Below are positions 18,277 to 24,356 of a stretch of 64,000 bases of DNA, piece after piece. The stretch comes from Sulfurimonas sp. HSL3-7 (GTDB lineage: Bacteria; Campylobacterota; Campylobacteria; Campylobacterales; Sulfurimonadaceae), in assembly GCF_039645985.1 (NCBI RefSeq), contig NZ_CP147919.1:1550001-1614000 (forward strand). The letters are read 5' to 3'. The notes beneath the pieces are model-generated. The model searched no databases, was not told the origin of the DNA, and worked only from the letters and a program-made list of their open reading frames with translations. Position numbers and translations under genes: made by a program. Each line of letters opens with the position of its first letter. Position 1 is the stretch's first letter.

Positions 18277-18454
18277 GTTTCCGCGCAGCGAAAACGTACA
18301 ACGGCCGGGCTGAGCACTGAACGTGCCACCAACCAATTGTCGTTCTCCGCTACGCTACGAACAACAATTGGCAGGAGTCACACACCAAGCCACTATCCAG
18401 AAATCAGCAAGCTGATTTATGAAAAGTGACTTACTGGTGCTCAGCCCGGCCGTT
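18270..18454 (+). repeat. ORF-less 185-bp cassette repeat, copy 2
   Basis: Base-for-base identical to the copy at 14602 across 185 bp. It is bounded on the left by the R' core of the NERD cassette's attC and on the right by the next breakpoint (GTTAGTT). Sequence diverges immediately outside both breakpoints, as expected for a cassette moved by site-specific recombination rather than a transposon with target duplications. Confidence 0.85.
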
Positions 18455-18481
18455 AGTTGACAAAATAAAAAGGAGTTGTTC

Positions 18482-18880
18482 TTGAAAATCTTATTCGTAG
18501 GCTTATTTATTATGATTACATCAGCTATAGGGAATCCATCATATGTTGCAAAGTGCCAATTGTTAAATATAACTGATCATTATACAGATGAAGTAAATAC
18601 TAAGTATGCTAAAAACTCACAATATGATTTGACGCTTATATTTAATGATGGTAAAGGAACTGGTAATATGGATGATACTATAACTGTTGTTCCTAAAAAA
18701 GGTGAAAAACTAGAGGCTCATATTGTTAGCCCAAGGGGTTATGTAGATATATTTTTTCCAATAAAAAAACCTAATACTAAAGATCCCTTTACTTATGGAC
18801 TTTTGCCAAATGGAGACCTTGTAATGATATCTCCATTAATAAAAATGAAGTATCAGTGCAAAAAACTAGATAAAAACTAA
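18482..18880 (+). CDS. Cassette-encoded small exported protein
   Basis: 132 residues from the TTG at 18482, 6 bases after AAAGGAG; an upstream TTG at 18476 touches the ribosome site and is unlikely. The signal peptide (xKILFVGLFIMITSAIGNP) is followed by a small domain of mainly beta-type sequence with two cysteines, one near each end (VAKCQLL, KYQCKKL), possibly a disulfide. No recognised family. The attC after it is degraded. Confidence 0.55.
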   Translation: MKILFVGLFIMITSAIGNPSYVAKCQLLNITDHYTDEVNTKYAKNSQYDLTLIFNDGKGTGNMDDTITVVPKKGEKLEAHIVSPRGYVDIFFPIKKPNTKDPFTYGLLPNGDLVMISPLIKMKYQCKKLDKN

Positions 18881-18920
18881 TATAAATAAGGCAAATTATC
18901 ACTCACGACAAACGTTATAT
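18875..18920 (+). other. Degenerate attC of the 132-aa cassette
   Basis: Expected R'' AACTAAC is AACTAAT (18875-18881). The right half (AAATTATCACTCACGAC, then AAACGTTATAT) closely matches the right half of the attC at 20425-20494, but the left arm is missing. The stem cannot form normally, so the two flanking genes may now move as one unit. Confidence 0.5.
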
Positions 18921-18935
18921 TGCCTAGGAGAATGC

Positions 18936-19574
18936 ATGAGTAAAACAACATCGGACGATCCTTTATTAGAGTGGAATCGCTTAAATATAGAAAATACCGA
19001 ACAAGGCTTCACATCCGCTTTGTTTCATAGCCTTGCTGAAACTTCTCCGTTAGTTGATAAATTTTCAATTTGGCTACTCGCAGGCACCGGTGCAACTGGG
19101 GCTCTACTCATTACACAGATCAAATCTATACTGCCTTACTTGTCTGTTCATGGCTACAAAGCATGCTTAATTATACTAGTCATATCAGCGGTCACAGGCT
19201 TCATTGCGAAGTATTATTCACTCCGATGCAATATACAGAACAATGTGCAAGCGAAGCTTTCTGAGTTGTCGAAGCCGGTCTTTGACAAGCATAAAGAAGA
19301 TAAAGATAAAATTCTAGAATATGCCAATCAAAGGGGTATTGAGATTCAAACAGAAATTAATTTTGAAAACGTAATCAATGAAATCTCAAAACCATTTCCA
19401 TTTTGGGTAAAGTGGCTTATAGCTCGCAAGATCAATAAATCCTCTGGTGAGCGCCAAGCAGGTTTTCATATAGCTATCAAAGCCTATACATCACAGCTGC
19501 GTTGGACATTAATACAATCAGTTTTGTTTTTATTATTTATATCCACGGCGGCATGGTTTGCAAATGCAATATAA
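18936..19574 (+). CDS. Cassette-encoded membrane protein with three predicted helices
   Basis: 212 residues. Two membrane helices at about 44-62 and 73-93, a cytosolic stretch rich in Lys/Glu (about 100-170), and a third helix at the C-terminus (about 190-209). The topology resembles small 2TM/3TM effectors found next to sensing proteins in conflict systems, but I see no diagnostic motif. ATG follows CCTAGGAGAATGC. The stop codon lies inside the R'' core of its attC. Confidence 0.55.
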   Translation: MSKTTSDDPLLEWNRLNIENTEQGFTSALFHSLAETSPLVDKFSIWLLAGTGATGALLITQIKSILPYLSVHGYKACLIILVISAVTGFIAKYYSLRCNIQNNVQAKLSELSKPVFDKHKEDKDKILEYANQRGIEIQTEINFENVINEISKPFPFWVKWLIARKINKSSGERQAGFHIAIKAYTSQLRWTLIQSVLFLLFISTAAWFANAI

Positions 19575-19591
19575 CAAACCAAACGTTATGA
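19569..19591 (+). other. Collapsed 23-bp attC of the 212-aa cassette
   Basis: R'' ATATAAC (19569-19575) and R' GTTATGA (19585-19591) are separated by only 9 bases. R'' pairs exactly with the cassette start GTTATAT at 18914, so this is a true cassette junction whose whole L-box stem has been lost. Normal attC sites here are 66-70 bp. Confidence 0.6.
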
Positions 19592-19606
19592 ATCAAAGGA
19601 TAAAAA

Positions 19607-20407
19607 ATAGACAAAGAAACTAAATCAATACTAGAATTAATTGAAGCAGCAGAACTTGATTATACAAACTTAACAATTGAATTGATTGATTTAGTAAATT
19701 TTGAGTATTTTAATTTTCAAATTACTCCAAAAGAATATTTAAAGTTTGCAAAAGAAGATTTAAAAGATAATAGTAACAGAGCATTAATCAATGCATTATC
19801 AAATGCAAAAAGATCTATAGATTGTTTAATTGAAAGTACCTTAAAAGGCTTATCAATTAATATTGAAAATAATATTTCTCCAGAAGCTTTAAATTTTTGT
19901 AATAAAGTTCTTAATGGAAAAGATAAAGGTATTATGCCTAATACATTAAAGTTATTCAATGCTCTCGGTTTAGCTCCATCAATTTTAATTACTGAAGTAA
20001 GGTTTCTCCGAAACGTTATTGAACATGAATATAAATTACCAAAAAGAGAAGATGTAATAAGAGCTATTGAGGTAGCTGATTTATTAATAAACAGTGTAGA
20101 GTCAAAAAAAATAAAAAGTTGTGAGCTACTAATTACTGATAAGAGTTATAATAAAGGAATATTATTTGACTTATCTTATGAGTCAAATAGATTTAATTTA
20201 AATTCAGTAGAAATGCCAGATGCCACACATCTTAGTAGAAAGTCTTCTTATAGTTTTCATGGAGATGAATTAATATATTACTATTTTCTTCGGGCAATGA
20301 TAATTGCAGAACAAGATGAAGATGAGTTGTTTGAAGTTATTAAATTATTAATATCTGAGATAAAACCAACTCTTTCAATAAAACATATAAAGTGTAAAAT
20401 GCATTGA
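19607..20407 (+). CDS. Cassette-encoded HEPN-like protein (ATA start inferred)
   Basis: About 266 residues if translation begins at ATA 19607, 6 bases after AAAGGA. The first ordinary start codon in frame is TTG at 19682 (241 residues), which has no ribosome site. The 25 codons before that TTG read as good protein (xDKETKSILELIEAAELDYT), so an ATG-to-ATA change is likely. A helical domain ends with RFLRNVIEHEYKLP, containing R-x4-H (RNVIEH), the signature of HEPN RNase domains. Many HEPN proteins are toxins or defence RNases. No antitoxin partner such as MNT is adjacent. Very AT-rich. Confidence 0.55.
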   Translation: MDKETKSILELIEAAELDYTNLTIELIDLVNFEYFNFQITPKEYLKFAKEDLKDNSNRALINALSNAKRSIDCLIESTLKGLSINIENNISPEALNFCNKVLNGKDKGIMPNTLKLFNALGLAPSILITEVRFLRNVIEHEYKLPKREDVIRAIEVADLLINSVESKKIKSCELLITDKSYNKGILFDLSYESNRFNLNSVEMPDATHLSRKSSYSFHGDELIYYYFLRAMIIAEQDEDELFEVIKLLISEIKPTLSIKHIKCKMH

Positions 20408-20424
20408 TTATAAAATAGAAAGCT

Positions 20425-20494
20425 TCATAACAAATACGAGGAACGCAATAATTTACCACGAGCGGAAAATTATCGCTCACGACAAACGTTGTAC
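20425..20494 (+). other. attC site of the HEPN cassette
   Basis: R'' TCATAAC (20425-20431) pairs exactly with the cassette start GTTATGA at 19585. R' is GTTGTAC (20488-20494). The stem is GAGGAACGCAATAATTT against AAATTATCGCTC, with an asymmetric insertion. Confidence 0.75.
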
Positions 20495-20672
20495 GTTTCC
20501 GCGCAGCGAAAACGTACAACGGCCGGGCTGAGCACTGAACGTGCCACCAACCAATTGTCGTTCTCCGCTACGCTACGAACAACAATTGGCAGGAGTCACA
20601 CACCAAGCCACTATCCAGAAATCAGCAAGCTGATTTATGAAAAGTGACTTACTGGTGCTCAGCCCGGCCGTT
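20488..20672 (+). repeat. ORF-less 185-bp cassette repeat, copy 3
   Basis: Identical to copies 1 and 2. Right breakpoint GTTAAGT, as at copy 1. The three copies are in direct orientation, 3.7 and 2.2 kb apart, and could drive deletion of the intervening cassettes by homologous recombination. Confidence 0.85.
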
Positions 20673-20691
20673 AAGTTCATAAAGGGATTAA

Positions 20692-21087
20692 ATGTCTTTG
20701 CAATACGATGGATGGTGTAGAAGAATTGATCTTAGTTTTAGATCTAGATATCCATATATAAATACAAGAATATTCAAATTAAATGATCATGAATTTCAAA
20801 TTTTTGTAGCTGAGGACATCAAAGATTTTTCCGAATTGCAAAAGATATTCAACCATGAAATAAAGTTTGTAACTGCCCCTGTAAAACTCGTAAATCGTAA
20901 ACCAAGTAATTATATTACGGAACTAAAATGTATAGAAGTCAAAGATATACCATCAAAGTTTGAAGGTTTACCTTTAACAATGAATCAAATCTATAACCAT
21001 ATTTTTTCTATACACCCAAAAATCAAAATAAGTGGAATCAACGAAGATCATCAAATTACACCCCAGGGGTTGAATCTCCACTTTTGA
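20692..21087 (+). CDS. Last cassette gene, 3' end replaced by transposon sequence
   Basis: 131 residues: N-terminal SLQYDGWCRRIDLSFRSRYPY and a predominantly beta pattern; unknown function. ATG follows AAAGGG. The last 11 codons (TPQGLNLHF region, from 21054) are the terminal inverted repeat of the transposon, so the native C-terminus and its attC are missing. The product is therefore probably a truncated chimera. Confidence 0.5.
   Translation: MSLQYDGWCRRIDLSFRSRYPYINTRIFKLNDHEFQIFVAEDIKDFSELQKIFNHEIKFVTAPVKLVNRKPSNYITELKCIEVKDIPSKFEGLPLTMNQIYNHIFSIHPKIKISGINEDHQITPQGLNLHF
21054..21085 (-). repeat. Left 32-bp terminal repeat of the RAYT element
   Basis: AATTACACCCCAGGGG followed by TTGAATCTCCACTTTT. 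Perfect complement of the right end. On the minus strand it also encodes the last residues of the transposase C-terminal domain (KSGDSTPGV, then TAA). Confidence 0.8.
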
Positions 21088-21187
21088 TGACTTTGGAGAT
21101 GAGCGATTTCGAAAGGTTTAGATAGCGTGCGATGTCTGCCTGGGTATATCCGTCCAGATAGGCATTGACAATCGCTGTGTTCCTTTC
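21056..21187 (-). pseudogene. C-terminal helix-turn-helix of the transposase, cut off by an amber codon
   Basis: Directly after the TAG stop (21188-21190) the same frame continues for 43 codons: ERNTAIVNAYLDGYTQADIA, then RYLNLSKSLISKVIKSG, ending DSTPGV and TAA at 21056. This is a clear helix-turn-helix of the sort found at the C-terminus of many RAYT transposases. The intact gene would encode about 260 residues. Either a nonsense mutation inactivated it, or amber read-through occurs. Confidence 0.7.
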
Positions 21188-21838
21188 CTAATTGCTCTGA
21201 ACTTCATAAAAATGTTCTTCAAAAGCTATGGAACAGCTTACCCTAAAGCCCTTGTCGGTTTTCTCTATTTTTTCCTTCTGCATTTTTTTGAGAACATTCA
21301 TCTCTTCTTCTGATATCGGCACATCCAGCAGCTCTGTGAGTGTTTGCATGTCGAATTCTTTTATGAGGATCGATGCTTTGGAACAGGGATGATACGCTTT
21401 GGCATTTAGAAGAGATGCCGCCAAGGTAAAAGGGTATTCACCTACTCTTCCACATTTGCCCGCTTCAATAGGGTTATTCTCTATACAGCGTATAAGTGTA
21501 TAGAGATACGCTTCGGATGTTATATATTTGGATTTATAGCGATCTTGCCAGAGGTGACCGCTTCGCTGATACCTTTTGTTGAAATACTGGGCATAGTTGG
21601 CATTGACTATCCGCATGCATGTCGAGAGATTCTCTTTTTGGGTTTCGACAAGCAGATGGTAGTGATTATCCATAAGGCAGTAGTCATGCAGCGTTACGTG
21701 ATGTATTTGTGCCATTTTATTAAAGATCTTTAAAAACATCTCTTTGTCTGTCGGAGTATTAAAAACGTCGCAACGGTTTACCCCTCTGTTAATGATGTGA
21801 TGGTAACCCGCTAGATCTATTCGTGGACGTGTAGGCAT
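21188..21838 (-). CDS. REP-associated tyrosine transposase (Y1/HUH), truncated by an amber stop
   Basis: 216 residues from the ATG at 21838, which follows AGGAG; the frame is open five codons further. The Y1 transposase domain starts RPRIDLAGYHHIINRGV. The metal-binding HUH motif is DNHYHLLVE (H-Y-H), and the helix with the nucleophilic Tyr is NANYAQYFNKRYQRSGHLW. It cuts single-stranded DNA at REP-like hairpins. The predicted DNA-binding C-terminus is separated by TAG. Codon use resembles the chromosome more than the cassettes do. Confidence 0.85.
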   Translation of the reverse strand: MPTRPRIDLAGYHHIINRGVNRCDVFNTPTDKEMFLKIFNKMAQIHHVTLHDYCLMDNHYHLLVETQKENLSTCMRIVNANYAQYFNKRYQRSGHLWQDRYKSKYITSEAYLYTLIRCIENNPIEAGKCGRVGEYPFTLAASLLNAKAYHPCSKASILIKEFDMQTLTELLDVPISEEEMNVLKKMQKEKIEKTDKGFRVSCSIAFEEHFYEVQSN

Positions 21839-21913
21839 GCAATCTCCTGTCACAAATAAAATAGATTACAATAATTTTAAACTACTACAGGTAGACTATG
21901 CCGTATTGCCATA

Positions 21914-21945
21914 AAAAGTGGAGATTCAACCCCTGGGGTGTAATT
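21914..21945 (+). repeat. Right 32-bp terminal repeat of the RAYT element
   Basis: Perfect inverted copy of 21054-21085, followed at once by a second partial copy (see the tandem repeat). Confidence 0.8.
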
Positions 21946-21966
21946 CCAACCCCTGGGGTGTAATTC
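21927..21966 (+). repeat. Two tandem copies of a 20-bp REP-like unit
   Basis: CAACCCCTGGGGTGTAATTC occurs twice without a gap (21927-21946 and 21947-21966). Each unit holds the palindrome ACCCCTGGGGT. The second copy lies outside the inverted-repeat boundary and may be a remnant of an earlier insertion or a REP target. Confidence 0.75.
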
Positions 21967-22015
21967 CGTTCTCACCCTCCGCGATGAAAACAGAAGAAAA
22001 AGTGCTTAAAAAATT

Positions 22016-22459
22016 TCAGATCACCATCTGTATCAGACTCTCTCCCCACATCTTCAATTGATATTCGGGCAGTGCACTTGTAAACCTGTTCAGCTCTTTG
22101 GACTGCTTGAAGGCGATCAGGGTGGGCAAGGTATTGACACCGTACTTCAAGGCAAGATCAGGGTACTCCAGCGTGTTGACTTTAATAAAACGTACTTCGA
22201 GCGCGAGTGAAGCGGCAGCGCTTTCATAGTCGGGTGCCATCTTCATGCAGGGGGCGCATAACGGCGAGTAAAAGTCCACCAAGACCGGAATATCATTTTC
22301 ATTCAAATGCGTATAAAACATTTCCGGATCACAATCTACCGGTTTTGTTTCAAGCATTGATCGCGTACAGACCTGACAGGCGATATCGGCTTTTGACTCT
22401 TCGATTTTTATGGCATTGGTTGCTTCACAATGGGGACAGACTATCTTTAGAGTATCCAT
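22016..22459 (-). CDS. trxC: Thioredoxin 2-like protein with N-terminal zinc ribbon
   Basis: 147 residues. N-terminal zinc-binding cysteines (CPHC near residue 9 and CQVC near residue 33) as in TrxC, then a thioredoxin fold with active site SPLCAPCMKM. The usual WCGPC is LCAPC, so its redox potential may differ from ordinary thioredoxin. The cis-Pro region is GVNTLPTLIAF. Cytoplasmic; likely reduces oxidised proteins. It stands alone, close to the transposon end. Confidence 0.85.
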   Translation of the reverse strand: MDTLKIVCPHCEATNAIKIEESKADIACQVCTRSMLETKPVDCDPEMFYTHLNENDIPVLVDFYSPLCAPCMKMAPDYESAAASLALEVRFIKVNTLEYPDLALKYGVNTLPTLIAFKQSKELNRFTSALPEYQLKMWGESLIQMVI

Positions 22460-22520
22460 TTATACACCTCATGAACTATATTTAAATATATTCGAGTACG
22501 GACTGAAACAGTAATAATGA

Positions 22521-22736
22521 CTCAAAAAAATATATATATTCATCAAATGCAATTTCAATTCTACTTCCGTACGTCAAGCACTATATTGTGCAGGTCAAAA
22601 GAGATATTCGGTTATTATTGATGCTTCCTCCTTCCCACTTGTCCATGAACGGTGGAAGCGAGAAGATGAACAGTACGACCTCCTCGGCCAACAGCAGTCG
22701 AACCTACGTCAACACTTCCTTTATCCCCTCTTTTAA
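22521..22736 (+). pseudogene. Possible 3' gene remnant without start codon
   Basis: The frame is open between a TGA at 22518 and TAA at 22736 with no ATG, GTG or TTG. From about 22560 it reads like real protein (QALYCAGQKRYSVIIDASSF, then LVHERWKREDEQYDLLG). It may be the tail of a gene whose 5' part was lost. I do not recognise the family. The rest of the 400-bp gap holds only the promoter region of the next gene. Confidence 0.25.
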
Positions 22737-22855
22737 AGGAGCAGACCTTCTATTTCACACAACATTCATCAAGAAAAACAAATTCTATTTTGCTATAGTA
22801 AATATGTAAATATAGCTATATATCTTGTATCACGATGTAAATAAAAGGAACTGTT

Positions 22856-23830
22856 ATGAATGGACAGATAAAAAGATTTACTACATTACTGCCAGTAAGC
22901 CTTGTGCTTGTTTTCTTGCAGGCATGTAGTATCAAAATTCCGGTTGACTCACCCAAGCCGTCAGAAACAAGTTACCAGGATGCCAACAGCAGTGAAATGA
23001 AGGTGGAGTTTGAAAGTGATCTAAATGAAGACCATGAAGTCGCTGCAGGAGACAGAACAACGGTCTTTATTCTTGAGCATAATCATGAAAAAATAGATGC
23101 CGGTGACTTTATAAAATCCGGACTGCAAAATGAGATAGCCGCACGAAAGATTCCCCTCAAGTTTGTAAGCCCTGCCGACGATAAATTGACCTTGGACCAT
23201 TTCGAGATCATCACACACAGGGCAACAGGATTTTCACCGCTGGTCACCGTATCAACATTGAAAGTAGAAATGAAGGTCGGTGACGAGACCAAAAGCTTTG
23301 TTTCCTTAATAAAAAGAGCGAAGACACCGGTCTGGAGTATGAACGAAGTCTTTGAGCCTTGCTATAATGAAGCGACTACCTTGTTGATCAAAGAGGTTGT
23401 TGCAAAGATCAACCAAGCGTATTTCGGCCATAAACTGAGTGATCAGTCTGTTGAAAGATTAAAACAGAGTATCGCGACAAAAGCACATGGCCGGTCAACC
23501 TATATGGATGTGTATGAACTGGGATTTTCCAACAACAAAAACAGCATAGACTATCTTAAAACACTCACGACCGACCCCGATGAGTACATTAGACTGGCAG
23601 CCATTTCCGGCATTGGGACACTGGGGGAGAAAACGCAGTTTTCATTTCTGGTCTCAATCAATAAGAATGCCACACTATGGCAAGATAGAGCGATGGCTTT
23701 AAAAAGTATCGGGGACCTGGGAACGAAGGAAGCGTATGATTACCTGGCACAAAGACAAGCATTCTGGACAGGAAAAACAAGTAATGAAGCTATTTGGAAT
23801 TTAAAGATCATTAATCTGTACAGCCATTGA
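22856..23830 (+). CDS. Lipoprotein with C-terminal HEAT-like repeats
   Basis: 324 residues. The signal peptide ends in a lipobox (FLQAC, Cys at about 24), so it is lipid-anchored. The middle region (about 60-200) is a mixed alpha/beta domain of unknown type. The C-terminal 100 residues contain two or three HEAT/PBS-like repeats (EYIRLAAISGIGTLGEKTQF; WQDRAMALKSIGDLGTKEAY), usually protein-binding. ATG follows AAAAGGAACTGTT. Apparently monocistronic. Function not inferred. Confidence 0.7.
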   Translation: MNGQIKRFTTLLPVSLVLVFLQACSIKIPVDSPKPSETSYQDANSSEMKVEFESDLNEDHEVAAGDRTTVFILEHNHEKIDAGDFIKSGLQNEIAARKIPLKFVSPADDKLTLDHFEIITHRATGFSPLVTVSTLKVEMKVGDETKSFVSLIKRAKTPVWSMNEVFEPCYNEATTLLIKEVVAKINQAYFGHKLSDQSVERLKQSIATKAHGRSTYMDVYELGFSNNKNSIDYLKTLTTDPDEYIRLAAISGIGTLGEKTQFSFLVSINKNATLWQDRAMALKSIGDLGTKEAYDYLAQRQAFWTGKTSNEAIWNLKIINLYSH

Positions 23831-23901
23831 TCGTACGGAGTTTTAGGCTCTAAATGACTCTCAAAGTTGTTTAAAGGCTAAACAGGTCTGCTCTCTGAAT
23901 T

Positions 23902-24216
23902 CTACACCGTCTCTATATCGACGATCTCCACCCTGTCACACTCTTTCTTAAACAGCTTGCGGCTTCTGGCGTTCTCTTCGGCCAGGTCTAGGATATCGGC
24001 GAAGTCGTTTTTGCTCACTTCGAACTGGTAGAGCTCTTTCTCTGTGGCGAGGGTCAATAGTGCCTCTTTATCGTCGCTGTTGAGCACGAGGTTGCGTACC
24101 CCATTGGCGAACTCGCTTTTGATCGCCTTGGCCACTTTCTCGTTGTTTAAGAGCATCTCAACAGTGATCTCCAGGTTCGTGTCTTTTTGACAGAGGACTT
24201 TGTAGGTGATTATCAT
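23902..24216 (-). CDS. Conserved hypothetical small protein
   Basis: 104 residues from the second ATG (24216), placed 5 bases after GAAGGG; the frame begins 4 codons earlier. Soluble, highly charged, alternating strands and helices (MIITYKVLCQKDTNLEITVE; C-terminal VEIVDIETV). No motif recognised. It lies downstream of ccsBA on the same strand with a stem-loop in between. Confidence 0.55.
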   Translation of the reverse strand: MIITYKVLCQKDTNLEITVEMLLNNEKVAKAIKSEFANGVRNLVLNSDDKEALLTLATEKELYQFEVSKNDFADILDLAEENARSRKLFKKECDRVEIVDIETV

Positions 24217-24333
24217 CTTTCCCTTCATTCTTAGCCTTTTTTAGGGGTACCCTTTTGGATTGCAATAGGGGTATTATACAGAAAGAGCCGAAAAGGGCCA
24301 AAAAAGCTAGCAGAATGAAAGGTAGTAGGAGGT

Positions 24334-24351
24334 TCCCTGCTTTCGCAGGGA
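24334..24351 (-). terminator. Stem-loop just after ccsBA
   Basis: Perfect 7-bp stem TCCCTGC/GCAGGGA with a 4-base loop, 5 bases past the ccsBA stop. There is no adjacent T-run on the minus strand, so termination is likely but not certain. Confidence 0.4.
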
Positions 24352-24356
24352 GAGGT

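Larger units (their letters stand above)
14602..21053 (+). mobile_element. Integron gene-cassette array without integrase in the window (CALIN type)
   Basis: Ten consecutive cassettes with breakpoints (G^TT) at 14602, 14784, 15220, 16327, 18270, 18452, 18914, 19585, 20488 and 20670. Genes are all plus-strand, AT-rich and unrelated to each other. Cassette theory requires that the first 7 bases of a cassette pair with the 5' core (R'') of its own attC. This holds exactly for GTTAAGT/ACTTAAC, GTTAGGC/GCCTAAC, GTTGTAC/GTACAAC (three times), GTTATAT/ATATAAC and GTTATGA/TCATAAC. No tyrosine integrase gene is present between 1 and 64000. The right end is cut by a RAYT transposon. Boundaries are read directly; the term CALIN and the inferred history are interpretation. 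Confidence 0.85.
21054..21945 (-). mobile_element. REP-associated (RAYT/Y1) transposon with perfect 32-bp terminal inverted repeats
   Basis: The ends 21054-21085 and 21914-21945 are exact reverse complements over 32 bp and contain the palindrome ACCCC-A/T-GGGGT, a REP-like hairpin. It carries one Y1 transposase on the minus strand. The left end lies within the last cassette gene. Beyond the right end a 20-bp piece of the repeat is duplicated in tandem. No target duplication is obvious, consistent with HUH-type transposition. Confidence 0.75.

Noticed and set aside
14602-20672. CRISPR-like repeats
   Set aside because: Three 185-bp copies spaced 2-4 kb apart with genes between them; attC geometry explains them and there are no cas genes.
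22588-22809. 73-codon plus-strand frame
   Set aside because: No ribosome site and Ser/Asn-rich, non-protein-like sequence; another frame of the same stretch looks more coding-like.
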